This document shows positions 1-12,800 of a stretch of DNA of 64,000 nucleotides, piece by piece; position 1 is the first letter of the stretch, and each line of letters starts with the position of its first letter. The notes under the pieces are model-generated. The model ran no database searches and had not been told where the DNA came from. It saw only the letters and a list, made by a program, of their open reading frames with translations. The position numbers were made by a program, and so were the translations under genes. Source of the stretch: Mercurialis annua (taxonomy: Eukaryota; Streptophyta; Magnoliopsida; Malpighiales; Euphorbiaceae); NCBI RefSeq assembly GCF_937616625.2, contig NC_065573.1, positions 4,479,001 to 4,543,000 of the forward strand, in the 5' to 3' direction.

Positions 1-2992
1 TTAAGGCATGCTTGGGTGATTTATGGTTGGGTAGAAATCACATCTTTTTTGTGTTGGTTCGTGTTAGTATGCCTCATATATTGGCTAAGTTTTCTATGTT
101 AGTTGTTTTATCTTGTTTGTCTCATTGTGCGGATAGCACATGAGGTCGTTGCTAGCAAGTGTTGGTTTGGCTTAACCTCGATGTTGGTTTTTAATTGTGA
201 GTAGGACCTTCGTTTAGACCCTGTATTGCTTTAGTTTCAATTTCGGGTTACGCTGGGTTTAGTGTGTTGTTTTGTGGATCGAAGTCTTAGGGTTTTGATA
301 TGAGTAAGATGAAGAAAATGTTTTCTTGATGGTTTTTGATTATCCTAAACAAGGAGGTTGGAAATTCTTATCCGAAGAGATAGATTGGTGTATTAATACA
401 CTGGTGTTTTTCGTCAAGATTGGATGATGCGATGCGGGAATTGGTGGTTTGTTTTGTACAAACGTATGTGATGTATTGTTTTCCCTTGAGTTAAGTATAA
501 GCTTATTGGGAGTTTATTGTCTTATAAGAGATTTTATAGTAGTTATCGGTTTGAATTGTGATGATAGTATTGTATGATTTAGTGAATTGCAAGAATAGGG
601 TTTGAGAAATATTTTGAGGCTATCGAGTGCACATCTCACAGAGGATAATGTTTATCAAATGTTTTATCGAGTAATTGATTTCAGATGAAAATTTCTTAGA
701 GTATTTGAAATGTTTTTATCACGTAATTGTGCCTAGACATACCATGAACATGCATTTTTGTATGTCACGAATAGGGAATTGCATTGAGCACAAAGTATGT
801 TCAATAAATAAAAAGACAATAAATAATTGGTCCATGCATAATAGTACATGCATCATATATATTGAAAATATTAGAGTTGGATGCAACTCTTTGGGGATGA
901 GAGGCGTCATCAACCTGATGCACAATTATGTAAAGTAGATTTTGGCAATAAAGATTTTTTGAGAAAAATGTTTTAAAACGAACTCGCGAGTCACCTTGGT
1001 ATAAATGTATTTATAAAGTTGATGAATTTCAAATGGTTTGAAATTTTACCGAAAGGTAGCTAGACAAATACTCTGTGATGATGGTGCTGAATTGAGGACG
1101 ATTACGTTATGATTGATTGGTCTGTAGTATCATAATTTTGTGTTTCGTAGGAAGTAGTATTGGATATAAGGTTGCACTCGAGCTATTGTTGTAATAAGTA
1201 TGATAGGATTTTGAGGTCAGATTGGAAGGCTTACGTGCTAACTTCCGAGTTGTGATTTGAGAGTTGTTGGATTAGCGGATTTATTTATGCTCCACGTGTG
1301 TGTATATATTGTGATTTTAAAAGAAGTTTGGTTTTTACATGTTCGATTTTGTTTAAACATTTTGGTATACTCAAATAGAATATTGTGCGAGCGAGGATAT
1401 TTTCAATATAAATTTATTTTCCCATTTTAACAAAGGATAAAATTTTATCAAGTTTGAATTAAAGAGAATAAAAATTTTGTTAGTTGAACGGTTTTATAGA
1501 TTTGAAAACTTATTTGAAAGTAAGGTGTAACTGTAAATTCAAATACGAATGTTTTGAAAATTCTAATGTGTTCTCAAAACTGGAGTTTTCCCAACAGTAA
1601 AAATATTTTGGTTTTAAATATAAAAGGAGTTATAAGATATTAATGTCTTTTAAAGAGAAGAGGGAAGTTGTAATGTTTTGTAATTTGAATTATTTCCCTA
1701 TAAGTTTGGTTTTGAGCATAACCAATGACCCAATTACTGGTGAATGTGATTTAGGTGATCTCTTGTTAGCAAGTTTATAGCTATATTTGGTGAAACAATT
1801 TTGAGAATTTCAGTTAGTTCGGATTTATGAGTTAGCTGATTCGAGAATCGTGATGAGTAGGTGTCAACAATAAAGGTTGGTTGATCGATACTATTGATCG
1901 TGAATTTTTGTTGTTGAAAATTTGATATTATTTTGTTTGGTTGTTTAACCTTTTATGTGCGGCATAGATTTAGTTTGTGAAACAAAATTGGTATGTATAT
2001 TGGTATTTAATTACCTTACGTAACTTCGGGCTGTATGCTTTCTTATGGTATGAGTGGAAGAATCTTTCTTAATGAGTCGGTTTGTATGTAACTTGGAGAT
2101 TTGATTATCATAGGTTAAAGTGATATATTCTTTGGAATGTCGGTAGGTGAGTACGTGTTTATTTTCGTTAAGGTTGATGGTCTTGTCGAGCTTAGTCCTT
2201 GTCGTGTGTACAACTCGATTTTCATAATGTTTTAAAGTTGGCTGATTTATATTGGCGAGAACCTTATCTAGTTAATTTTGGACTTGACCGTTCGTTTGAT
2301 ATAACAAGTTTATTTATATATTTGATATGGGATACTAGGTGTAGAGATGTTAAGTAGGTGGCAAGGATTGCATGATGTTATCCACGTGGATTTCGAGGTT
2401 TTTATTTGAAGTGTTAGAATTTGGTATTGTAAGAACTGTGGTTTGAGTTTCGGGCTTGTCTTTGAACCTTCTCAAGGTTGTCTTGATAGCTGTTAGAACT
2501 CGAACGAGTTTAATAACCTTCCTTGTGAGCATGTTTAATGTTTATAGTTGAATAATCTTGGAGGTTTATATTTTGTTTAATCAAGTAATAGTTGGAGTAT
2601 TGAACTGTCGAATTTATAATTTTGCGCATATTTGGTGTAAAAATTTGAGTTGTTGTTTTATGTAAGTGGTGATTTGAGTTATCATTCGAGGTACAACGTG
2701 TCGAGTTGTGGTTGTGCAAGTGCGTAGGTTGATGAGTGGAGGTATGCCTATGGTTTCAGTTTTATTCGGTTATATAGTTGGGGAGTATACTTAAGGGACG
2801 GAGTCCATTATGTAGAATTGTTATATTTCATTCCTTGAGGTACGTTGGGTTTAGCGTTGCTTCGAATGTTCGATGCTTTTTTAGTACTTTGGATTTGTGT
2901 TATATGTTCTACTTTGGTTGCTTTGTGCGCGTATATTGTGTTTTGTGCATTGTGTTAAATTCGAGGACGAATTTTTTTTAAGTTGGAGAGAA
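1..2992 (+). mobile_element. Decayed 3' internal region of a Ty3/gypsy-like LTR retrotransposon
   Basis: No long open frame survives here; the longest ATG-started frame is 87 codons (675-938) and resembles nothing I recognise. The identification rests on the right end, where AAATTCGAGGACGAA (2957-2971), a run of T, a purine-rich stretch and then TGTAATACCCCG follow in the order seen at the pol-end/3'-LTR junction of many plant Ty3/gypsy elements. I could not find reverse transcriptase, RNase H, integrase or chromodomain motifs, so this is either heavily mutated pol or a long non-coding stretch between pol and the LTR, as in Tat/Ogre-type elements. The plus strand is rich in T and G and poor in C, opposite to the satellite on the right. 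The 5' part of the element lies outside the window. The element class is fairly secure at the junction; assigning all of 1-2900 to it is inference. Confidence 0.5.
2957..2992 (+). other. Pol-end motif and degenerate polypurine tract beside the 3' LTR
   Basis: In one frame AAATTCGAGGACGAA reads Lys-Phe-Glu-Asp-Glu, a common last stretch of plant Ty3/gypsy polyproteins, here continuing Phe-Phe-Leu. It is followed by AGTTGGAGAGAA (2981-2992), immediately before the LTR's TG. Intact relatives have a G-run purine tract here that primes plus-strand DNA synthesis; this one contains two T residues and is worn. The match is short, and confidence comes from the order of the three elements. Confidence 0.5.
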
Positions 2993-3404
2993 TGTAATAC
3001 CCCGTGTTTTTAAACTTGATTTGTCAGTTTGGTTATCCGTTACAAATTGGTTGTTTTCTTGCATTCGTTGTTATTTTGCATTTCAACATTTTTCTTGTTA
3101 TGTTTCGAACTTGATTCTGAATGGTTATATGTTAGAAGTAACACTTGTGATACCTTCTTTGTGTCTTTTTGAGTGTCTTATATGTATTCCATGATCTCGT
3201 ATGTGTTTGATGTTGATTCGATTAATTTTCGGGTATATATCAAAACAGCATTCGCATGTTTTACAGAACTGCCCTGCTTTAGTAAAACGTTGATATCTCC
3301 GAATGATAATTAAACCGTGGCTTTTATCAAAGCCCATGTAAAGCCCGCATAAGTCCATAAATCGACCCTTATTTTCATATGAGCAGCGCCCTTTTCTTTT
3401 TCAC

Positions 3405-3413
3405 AAACCCTAA
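3405..3413 (+). promoter_or_regulatory. Telo-box-like motif AAACCCTAA in the LTR
   Basis: AAACCCTAA follows a pyrimidine-rich stretch (CCTTTTCTTTTTCAC). In plants the telo box near transcription starts is bound by Myb-type and Polycomb-recruiting factors and is common in ribosomal-protein gene leaders. Its place in the first 420 bp of the LTR fits a promoter or leader region, but one 9-base match is weak evidence. Confidence 0.3.
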
Positions 3414-4108
3414 AACGAATATATTCATAGAAAATACACATTTCCTTTGTTATAACAAGTCCGGATGCGATTCATTACGCTAAGAACTTGATTTTTCATC
3501 ATACTCGCAAAATCTACGCGATTTCTACGTTGTGTTCTTCGTTGGTGGCTTGTAGATCTAATTGATTTCAGTCCAGCCCTTTGAACCTTGGGTTAATACA
3601 TTAATTATAATCTTGTTCATCATTCTTAGGTAATGTTTTCACTCCTAATTTATTTATGGATTCGTTGTTGTGTGATTTTGCCTAGAAATGCATAATATAG
3701 GATTTTGATGGATTGAATTGTTGTTATTGATATGCTATGTTTAAGATACTGATCTTATATGTTTAAATGATGGGTTATACATATATAATCTGATGTTATA
3801 AGTTTTGGAAAGAGTTTGGCATGATTCAATAACGAATTGGTGTAATTAAACAATGATTAGGCGATTTCTAGATTTGTGCGAATTGGATTCGTTTAATGAA
3901 TTATTTAAATGGTTAAATCCAAATTGATTGATTATTAGGTGTTCTTATATCAATAGCTACTGATATAAAAAGTTTTTATTTGTAAATGAGAATAAAAATT
4001 GGTTTGGTTTGTAAAAGTTCTACGATTTGCGAAAATGGCGATTTTAAGGAAATTGAACGTTACGAATAAAATATGGTTTTCAAATTCTATACCTACTGAT
4101 ATAAAATA

Positions 4109-4417
4109 GGGTTAATGTCAAAAAAAATCACGAACTTTATACGTTTTCTCATTTTAATCACGCAGTTTAAATTTTCTCATTTTCATGCACGAACTACAAT
4201 TTTTTCTCAAATACATGCACGGTGCTGAAGTGGCACTCATTCGTTGGTGTAAAATGATCTCCACCTCAGCAAATTACACCAATGGAGCCATGACACCTCA
4301 GCACCGTGTATGAATTTGAGAAAAAGTGATAGTTCGTGCATGAAAATGAGAAAATTTAAACTGCGTGATCAAAATGAGAAAATATGTAAAGTTGGTGAAT
4401 ATTTATGACATTAACTT
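4109..4417. mobile_element. Foldback MITE, probably Mutator-like, nested in the LTR
   Basis: This 309-bp element is close to one long inverted repeat. The left arm begins GGGTTAATGTCA and the right arm ends TGACATTAACTT. The arms stay complementary inward through blocks such as TTTCTCATTTT, ATCACGCAGTTTAAA, CATGCACGAACT and GCACGGTGCTGA, folding near 4262. It is flanked by a perfect 9-bp direct repeat TATAAAATA (4100-4108 and 4418-4426), the target-duplication length typical of Mutator-like elements. The two outermost bases of the arms do not pair. It has no coding capacity and would have needed a transposase in trans. The near-complete arm pairing suggests it inserted after the LTR element. 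The 9-bp duplication is AT-rich, so the superfamily is less certain than the MITE call itself. Confidence 0.85.
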
Positions 4418-7400
4418 TATAAAATATTCTAGTGATGTTTTAAAGGTTCTAAATAAGTAGTAACATACTTTGTTTCTTCGATTGTTGGTTTTGAATCGTT
4501 TGGCTAGTTTAGGCAATTTTCGGCAAAATTGCCATACTTGATTATTTGATGCTTTGGCTTAATTTTGATTTAAACCAAGTTATTAATGGCTGGAAAATAT
4601 GTTTTGAAAATGATTTGAACTTATAAAAGATGTTAGTTTACCTTGGATTGTCTTGATAATCGATGATTGTCTTGGCATTTGAGTTGTGGATATTTACAGG
4701 ATGTTAAGGCTATTTTAAGTATATACTTCATATCTGAATTTAGTTAATTTAAATTGATTGAAATCATGTTTAGTTACACTTAAGGTGTTTTATTTGAGAT
4801 GTATGAGCTCCGGGTGAAAGTGGCCAAGTGTTGGCAATATTGTTGTATTTTGTTGTTATGGTTTTGACTTGTGTTGGGTTAAGCTTATAGTGAGTTCTTT
4901 GTTTTCAAATACATTGGTTTGGTTTTAAAGGATTTAACTTTTGGATTTTACTCTGGCTGGATCGGGTTAGACTTGTGTCGCCCGACATGTTGTGTTAAGC
5001 ATATAATTGATATATGGCTAACACATTACTCTGGAATTTCTTGGATATCGAAAGGTGTTGTTTGAATTATATTACTATGGATTGTTTTTAAAACGATAAC
5101 TCACCTAAGCATAACTAGTTATCGTATTGGTTGGATATGTAATGTACTTTGGCTTTGGGCTTACTGTGTTTTGAATGTTGTTGTTTGGTTTTGTTAAGAT
5201 ATTAGTCCTATGTCGTGTCTAGTGATCTTAGAGTTAGGGGTTATTCGGATTTTAACTTATATATTGTTTTAGACCCGTCGACTGCTCGTGCTTCAGAGTC
5301 TACGCACGGTTAGCTGTTTGCCAAGATTCACGTGGATAGCAAGCTGTGAGTTTGTAGTGCTATTTACGGCTTTATTGAGTAGCGCAATTTATTTTAGTAT
5401 TACAAATGCTTTTGAACTGTTGTAAGCGATTATGGATCTGGATTGAAACGAGCTACTCGATAGGCTTGTATCGAGACTGTGTGCACCAGTAAGTACTCTG
5501 GGATCGGCAGACAAATGTCTTGCTTACGCTGGTATATGACAAGGATATGTTCCCGTCCACTCTAGGTTTATCAGTATGCTATGTCATACTTACGCTGGGA
5601 TCATTTCAATATTGCTTTCCATAATCATACTATATTTGTATAAAATGTTTTGATTTAAGGGTTTTAAACTTAATAAATGTAAATAGTATTGCGAACTCAT
5701 CTCAGTATATATGACCCCGTTGTTTTCCCAAATTTTCCAGGTTTATGATTTGAAAGTTGTTCCACTCCGATTCTTTTGATTCCTCGGAGGTTTTATGTTA
5801 TTGAAACTAGTTATTGTTTTCGAACTCTTAGACCGCAGTAGAACTAGTTTATATATTACTTTGGTTATTGCACATTGGGATTGTCGGTTTGTCCAATTGT
5901 TTATTATTGGCATGTTTACTTTGGATTATTTTATTATTATATTTAAGGCATGCTGTTGAGCATTTCATATATTAAGTTATTTATATTAGAACTGTGAAAT
6001 AAAATTTTAGATTTAAGTTGGAGTCTCGGTTGCCCCCGAGCAGTGTTCTGCAGGTTTATATGTTGGATTGTTTTCCGCAAGACTTGCTACGGGTTTTGGT
6101 ATGACCATACCCATACCCTAGCGCCGGTCACTATTCATGAACTTGGGTCGTGACAAACGCTACGAAACAAATCCAAACGTTTCCCCTTTTTAGCAAATTA
6201 GGCCAAACGTTTACAACCGCTACGAAACAAATCCAAACGTTTCCTCTTTTTGGCAATTTAAGCGAAACGTTTACAAACGGTACGAAACAAATCCAAACGT
6301 TTCACCTTTTTAGCGATTTAAGCCAAAGGCTTACAAACCCTACAAAACAAATCCAAACGTTTCACCTTTTTAGCAATTTAAGCCAAACGTTTACAACCGC
6401 TACGAAACAAATCCAAACGTTTCCCCTTTTTGGCAATTTAGGCCAAACGTTTACAAACGTTACGAAATAGATCCAAACGTTTCACCTTTTTAGCATTTTA
6501 AGCCAAACGTTTACAAATGTTACGAAACATATCCAAACGTTTCACCTTTTTAGCGATTTAAGCCAAACGTTTACAAACGTTACGAAACAAATCCAAACGT
6601 TTCCCCTTTTAGCGATTTAAGCCAAATGTTTACAAACTTTAGGAAACAAATCCAAACGTTTCACCTTTTTAGTGATTTAAGCAAAACATTTACAAACGCA
6701 ACAAAACAAATCCAAACGTTTCACCTTTTTAGCAATACAAGCCAAACATTTACAAACGTTACGAAACAAATAAAAAAGTTTAACCTTTTTATTAATATAA
6801 GCCAAAGGTTTACAAACAACACGAAACAAATCCAAATGTTTCTCCTTTTTAGCAATTTAAGACATTCGTTTACAAACATTACGAAACAAATCCAAACGTT
6901 TCACCTTTTAACGATTTAAGCCAAACGTTGACAAACATTATGAAACAAATCCGAACGTTTCACCTTTTTATCTATTTAAGCCAAACGTAAATAAACGCTA
7001 CGAAACAAATCCAAACGATTAATCTTTTAAGCGATTTAAGTCAATAGTTTACAAACGTTAGGAAACAAATCCAAACGTTTCACCTTTTTAGCGATTTAAG
7101 CCAAACGTTTACAAACTTTACGAAACAAATCCAAACGTTAAACCTTTTTAGCGATTTAAGCCAAACATATACAAACGTTACAAAACAAAACCAAACATTA
7201 AAAATGTTACGAAACAAATCCAAATGTTTCACATTTTTAGTGATTTAACGAAATATTTACAAACGTTACGAAACAAAACCAGGTGTTTCACCTTTTTAGC
7301 AATTTAAGCCAAACGTTCACAAACATTACAAAACAAATCCAAGCATTTCACCTTTTTAGAAATTTAAATCCAAATGTTTACAAACGTTATGAAACAAATC

Positions 7401-9428
7401 CAAGCGTTTCACAGTTTTAATAATTTAAGCCAAATGTTTAGAAACGTTACGAAACAAATCCAAACGTTTCACCTTTTTAACGATTTAAGCCAAACGTTTA
7501 CAAACGTTACGAAACAAATCCAAACGTTTCACCTTTTTGAAGATTTAAGCCAAACATTTACAAAGGTTATGAAATAAATCCAAATGTTTCACCTTTTTAG
7601 CAATTTAAGCCAAACGTTTACAAACTTTACGAAACAAATCCAAACCTTTTTAGTAATTTAAGGCAAACATTTACAAACGTTACTAAACAAATCCAAGCGT
7701 TTCACCTTTTTAGCAATTAAAGCCAAACGTTTACAAACGTTACGCAACAAATCCAAACGTTTCACCTTTTTAGAGATTGAAGCCAAACGTTTACAAACGT
7801 TTCGAAACAAATCCAAACGTTTTACCATTGTAGCAATTTTAGCCAAACATTTACAAATGTTACGAAACAAAACCAAGCGTTTCTCCTTTTTAGCAATTTC
7901 AGCAAAAAGTTTACAAACGTTACGAAGCAAATCCAAGCGTTCCACCTTTTTAGCAATTTAAGCCAAACGTTTACAAATGTTCCGAAACAAATCCAACCGT
8001 TTCACATATTTAGCAATTTAAGTCAAACATTTACAAACGTTACAAAAGAAAACCAAGCGTTGCACCTTTTTAGCAATTTAAGACAAACTTTTACAAACGT
8101 AACAAAATAAATCCAACCGTTTCACCTTTTTATCAATATAAGGCAAACGTTTACAAACGTTACGAAACAAATCCAAGCGTTTCACCTTTTTAGCAATATA
8201 AGCCAAACGTTTGCAAACGCTACGAAACAAATCCAAGTATTTTTACCTTTTTAGCGATTTAAGCCAAACGTTACGAAACAAATCCAAACGTTTCCCCTTT
8301 TTAGCGATTTAAGCCAAACGTTTACAAACTTTACGAAACAAATCCAAACGTTTCGCCTTTTTATCAATTTAAGCCAAATGTTTACAAATGTTACGAAACA
8401 AAATCAAACTTTGAAAACATTACAAAAGAAATCCAAACGTTTCACATTTTTAGCGATTTAAGCCAAACATTTACAAACGTAACAAAACAAAACCAAGCGT
8501 TTCACCTTTTTAGCAATTTAAGCCAAACGTTTACAAACATTACAAATAAAATCCAAACGTTTCCCCCTTTTTAGCAATTTAAGCCAAACGTTTACAAAAG
8601 TTATTAAACAAATCCAAACGTTTCACCTTTTTAGCTCTTTAAGCCAAACGTTTACAAATGCTACGAAACAAATCCAAACGTTACGAAAAGAAACCAAATA
8701 TTTAACAAGCATTATGAAACAAATCCAAGCGTTTCACCTTTCTAGCAATTTAAGACAAATGTTTACAAATGTTACTAAACAAATCCAACCGTTTCACCTT
8801 TTTAGCAATTTATGAAAAACGTTTACAAACGTTACGAAACAAATCATAATGTTTCACATTTTTAGCCATTTAAGTCGAACATTTCCAAACGTTACCAAAC
8901 AAAACCAAACGTTTCACCTTTTTAGCGATTTAAGCCAAACGTTTACATACATTACGAAAAAATTCCAAACGTTTCCGCATTTTAGCGATTTAAGCCAAAT
9001 GTTTAAAATGTTAAGAAACAAATCCAAACGTTTTACCTTTATAGCGATTTAAGCCAAACGTTTACAAACGTTACGAAACAAATATAAATGTTTCGCATAT
9101 TTAGAAATTTAAATCAAAAGTTTACAAACATTACGAAACCAATCCAAGGGTTTCACCTTTTTAGCAATTTAAGCCAAACGTTTACAAGCATAACAAAAAA
9201 ATCCAAGCGTTTCACCTTTTTTAGCAATTTCAGCCAATCATTTAAAAACTTTACGAAACAAATCCAAGCGTTTCACCTTTTTAGCAATTTAAGCAAAACG
9301 TTTACAAAAGTTACGAAACAAATCCAAACGTTTCCCATTTTTAGCGAATGAAGCTAACCGTTTACAAATGTTACGAAACAAATCCAAACGTTTTCCCTAT
9401 TTAGCAATTTAAGCAAACGTTTACAAAC

Positions 9429-9498
9429 GTTATAAAATAAAACGAAGCCAAATGTTTACAAACGTTATAAAATAAAACGAAGCAATTTAAGCCAAATG
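9429..9498. repeat. Off-register 35-bp duplication
   Basis: GTTATAAAATAAAACGAAGC occurs at 9429 and again at 9464, a 35-bp step unlike the usual 30 or 60. AAACGAAGC replaces the normal AAATCC spacer. It is a small, local slippage or repair product in the divergent block. Confidence 0.6.
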
Positions 9499-10199
9499 TA
9501 TACAAACGTTATGAAACAAATCCAAACGTTTCACCTTTTTAGCAATTTTAGCCAAACGTTTACAAACGTTACGAAACAAATCCAAACGTTTCTCCTTTTT
9601 AGCGATTTAAACCAAATGTTTACAAACTTTACGAAAAAAATCCAAACGTTTTGTCTTTTTATCGATTTAAGACAACTGTTTGCAAATGTTATGAAACAAA
9701 ACCAAACTTTTATAATGTTACGAAACAAATCCAAACGTTTCACATTTTTAGCGACTTAAGCCAAACATTTACAAACGTATCAAAACAAAACCAAGCCCTT
9801 CACCTTTTTAGCAATTTAAGCAAAAAAATTACAAACCTTACAAAACAAATCCAAGCATTTAACCTTTTTAACAATTTAAGCCAAACGTTTACAAAAGTTA
9901 CGAAACAAATCAAAACGTTTCACCTTTTTAGCTCTTTAATCCAAACATTTACAAACGTTACGAAACAGATCCAAACGTCACGAAACAAAATCCAAACGTT
10001 TCACCTTCTTAGTAATTTAAGCCAAATGTTTACAAATGTTACTAAACAAATCCAAGCGTTTCACCTTTTTAGCAATTTATGCAAAACGTTTACAAACGAT
10101 ACGAAACAATTCAAAATGTTTCACCTTTTTAGCGGTTTAAGCCAAACGTTTACAAACTCTACGAAACAAATCCAAACGTATCACCTTTTTAGCAATTTA

Positions 10200-11600
10200 A
10201 GCCAAACGTTTACAAACGCTACGAAACAAATCCAAATGTTTCCCCTTTTTGGCAATTTAAGCAAACGTTTACAAACGGTAAGAAACAAATCCGAACGTTT
10301 CACCTTTTTAGCTATTTAAGCCAAACGTTTACAAACGCTACAAAACAAATCACAACGTTTCATCTTTTTAGCAATTTAAGCCAAACGTTTACAACTGCTA
10401 CGAAACAAATCAATTGTTTCCCCTTTTTGGCAATTTAAGCCAAACGTTTACAAACATTACGAAACAGATCCAAACATTTCCCCTTTTTAGCAATTTAAGC
10501 CAAACGTTTACAAACGTTACGAAACAGATCCAAACGTTTCGCCTTTTTAGCGATTTAAGCCAAATTTTTACAAACGTTACGAAACAAAACCAAACGTTTA
10601 AAATGTTACGAAACAAATCCAAATGTTTCACATTTTTAGTGATTTAACCAAACATTTACAAACGTTACGAAACAAAACCAGGTGTTTCACTTTTTAGCAA
10701 TTTAAGCCAAACGTTTACAAACATTACAAAACAAATCCAAGCATTTCACCTTTTTAGAAATTTAAGACAAACGTTTACAAACGTTATGTAACAAATCCAA
10801 GCGTTTCACAGTTTTAATAATTTAAGCCAAACGTTTAGAAACATTACGAAACAAATCCAAACGTTTCACCTTTTTAACGATTTAAGCCAAACGTTTACAA
10901 ACGTTACGAAAAACAAATGCAAACGTTTTACCTTTTTGGAGATTTAATCCAAACATTTACAAAGGTTATGAAACAAATCCAAATGTTTCACCTTTTTAGC
11001 AATTTAAGCCAAACGTTTACAAACTTTACGAAACATATCCAAATTTTTTTAGCAATTTAAGCCAAACGATTACAAACGTTACTAAATAAATCCATGCGTT
11101 TCACCTTTTTAGCAATTTAAGCCAAACGTTTACAAACGTTACGAAACAAATCCAAACGTTTCACCTTTTTAGCGATTGAAGCCAAACGTTTACAAACGGT
11201 ACGAAACAAATCCAAACATTTTACCATCTTAGCAATTTTAGCCAAACATTTACAAATGTTACGAAATAAAACCAAGCTTTTCACCTTTTTAGCAATTTCA
11301 GCAAAACGTTTACAAACGTTAAGAAACAATTCCAAGCGTTTCACCGTTTTAGAAATTTAAGCCAAACGTTTACAAATTTTCCGAAACAAATCCAACCGTT
11401 TCACATATTTAGCAATTTAAGCCAAACATTTACAAACGTTACGAAACAAAACCAAGCGTTGCACCTTTTTAGCAGTTTAAGACAAACTTTGACAAACGTA
11501 ACGAAACAAATCCAACCGTTTCACCTTTTTAGCAATTTAAGGCAAACGTTTACAAACGTTACGAAACAAATCCAAGCGTTTCACCTTTTTAGCAATTTAA
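10200..11600. repeat. Diverged duplicate of 6.2-8.2 kb inside the left block
   Basis: Unusual variants recur in the same order. TTTTTGGCAATTTAAG with an AAACGGTA box occurs at about 6250 and 10250 (offset 3999). ACCAGGTGTTTCAC occurs at 7279 and 10678, and AAGCGTTGCACC at 8055 and 11454 (offset 3399 for both). The 600-bp change of offset equals ten monomers lost from one copy. The copies differ at many positions, so this duplication is older than those in the centre of the array. Confidence 0.6.
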
Positions 11601-12800
11601 GCCAAACGTTTACAAACGTTACGAAACAAATCCACACGTTTCACCTTGTTAGCGATTTAAGCCAAACATTTACAAACGGTACGAAACAAATCCAAATGTT
11701 TCACCTTTTTAACGACTTAAGCCAAACGTTTACAAAGGCTACGAAACAAATCGAAATGTTTCCCCTTTTTAGCAATTTAAGCCAAACGTTTACTAACGCT
11801 ACAAAACAAATCCAACCGTTTCACCTTTTTAGTGATTTAAGCCAAACGTTTACTAACGTTACGAAAGAAAACCAAACATTTACAAACGTTATGAAACAAA
11901 TAAAAGCGTTTCACTTTTTTAGCAATTTAAGGCAAACGCTTACAAACGTCAGGAAACAAATCCAAGCGTTTCACCTTTTTAATAATTTAAGCAAAACGTT
12001 TACAAACATTACAAAACAAATCCAAGTGTTTGACCTTTTTAGCAATTTAAGCCAAACGATTCAAACGTTACGAAACAAATCGAAGCGTTTTACTGTTTTA
12101 GCAATTTAAGCCAAAGGTTTATAAACGTTAGCAAACAAATCCAAACGTTTCACCTTTTTAGTGATTTAAACAAAACGTTTACAAATGTTATGAAACAAAT
12201 CCAAACGTTTCACCTTTTTAACAATTTAAGCCTAACCTTTACAAACGTTACGAATCAAATCCAAACGTTTCAACTTTTTAGCAATTTAAGCCAAACCCTT
12301 ACAAACGTTACGAAAAAAATCAAATGTTTCTCCTTTTTAGCGATTGAAGCCAAATGCTTACAAACATTACGAAACAAATTCAAACGTTTAACCTTTTTAA
12401 CGATTTAAGCCAAAAGTTTACAAACGTTACGAAACAAATCCAAACGTGTCAACGTTTTAGAAATTTAAGCTAAACGTTTACAAACGTTACGAAACAAATC
12501 GAAACATTTCACCTTTTTTGCAATTAAATACAAACGTTTAAAACGTTGCAAAAAAATCCAAATGTTTCTCCTTTTTAGCGATTTAAGCCAAATGTTTACA
12601 AGCGTTACGAAACAAATCCAAACGTTTCACCTTTTTAGCAATTTAAGCCAAACGTAAACGTTAAAAAACAAATTCAAACGTTTCGCCTTTTTAGCGATAT
12701 AGGCCAAACATTTACAAATGTTACGAAACAAATCCAAACGTTTCACCTTTTTAGCGATTTAAGCCGAACGTTTTACAAACTTTACGAAACAAAGCCAAAC

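Larger units (their letters stand above)
2993..6155 (+). mobile_element. 3' LTR of the Ty3/gypsy-like element
   Basis: The segment starts TGTAATACCCCG just after the purine tract and ends GGGTCGTGACA, giving the TG...CA termini of an LTR. Both ends match terminal sequences common in plant Ty3/gypsy LTRs. At 3163 bp it is long; removing the nested 309-bp MITE leaves about 2.85 kb. Possible LTR signals are an AAACCCTAA telo box at 3405-3413 and an AATAAA at 5998-6003, about 150 bp before the end. Satellite begins in mid-monomer directly after the terminal CA, so the element probably inserted into the array or the array was truncated at it. The 5' LTR is outside the window, so neither LTR divergence nor the 5-bp target duplication (expected AACGC, 6156-6160) can be checked. 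A solo LTR is unlikely because the pol-end motif is present. Confidence 0.7.
6153..12800. repeat. Left, divergent part of the satellite array
   Basis: Monomers next to the LTR are the least uniform on the left side, with many private substitutions, small indels and irregular boxes (for example ATCCAACCG, CCAGGTG, AAAAAAGTTTAACC). No close long-period copy links them to the rest of the window, apart from the old internal repeat described separately. The first few monomers (6153-6480) carry TGGCAATTT and CTACGAAAC variants seen again near 10.2-10.5 kb. This is what is expected of an array edge, where unequal exchange rarely homogenises copies. It also suggests the LTR element sits at or near a true edge of the array. 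Confidence 0.8.

Noticed and set aside
675..938. 87-codon open frame in the retroelement region
   Set aside because: It is isolated, unlike any retroelement domain I know, overlapped on the other strand by a similar-sized frame (719-925), and of a length expected by chance in AT-rich DNA.
2350..3358. Short minus-strand frames (2350-2532, 2510-2719, 3125-3358)
   Set aside because: They are antisense to the element orientation set by the pol-end and LTR signals, overlap each other, and show no recognisable motif.
1..5960. Shared TTAAGGCATGCT at the window start and at 5944 as evidence of a second LTR
   Set aside because: The match stops after 12 bases and the following sequence is unrelated, so the window start is not the 5' LTR copy of that place.
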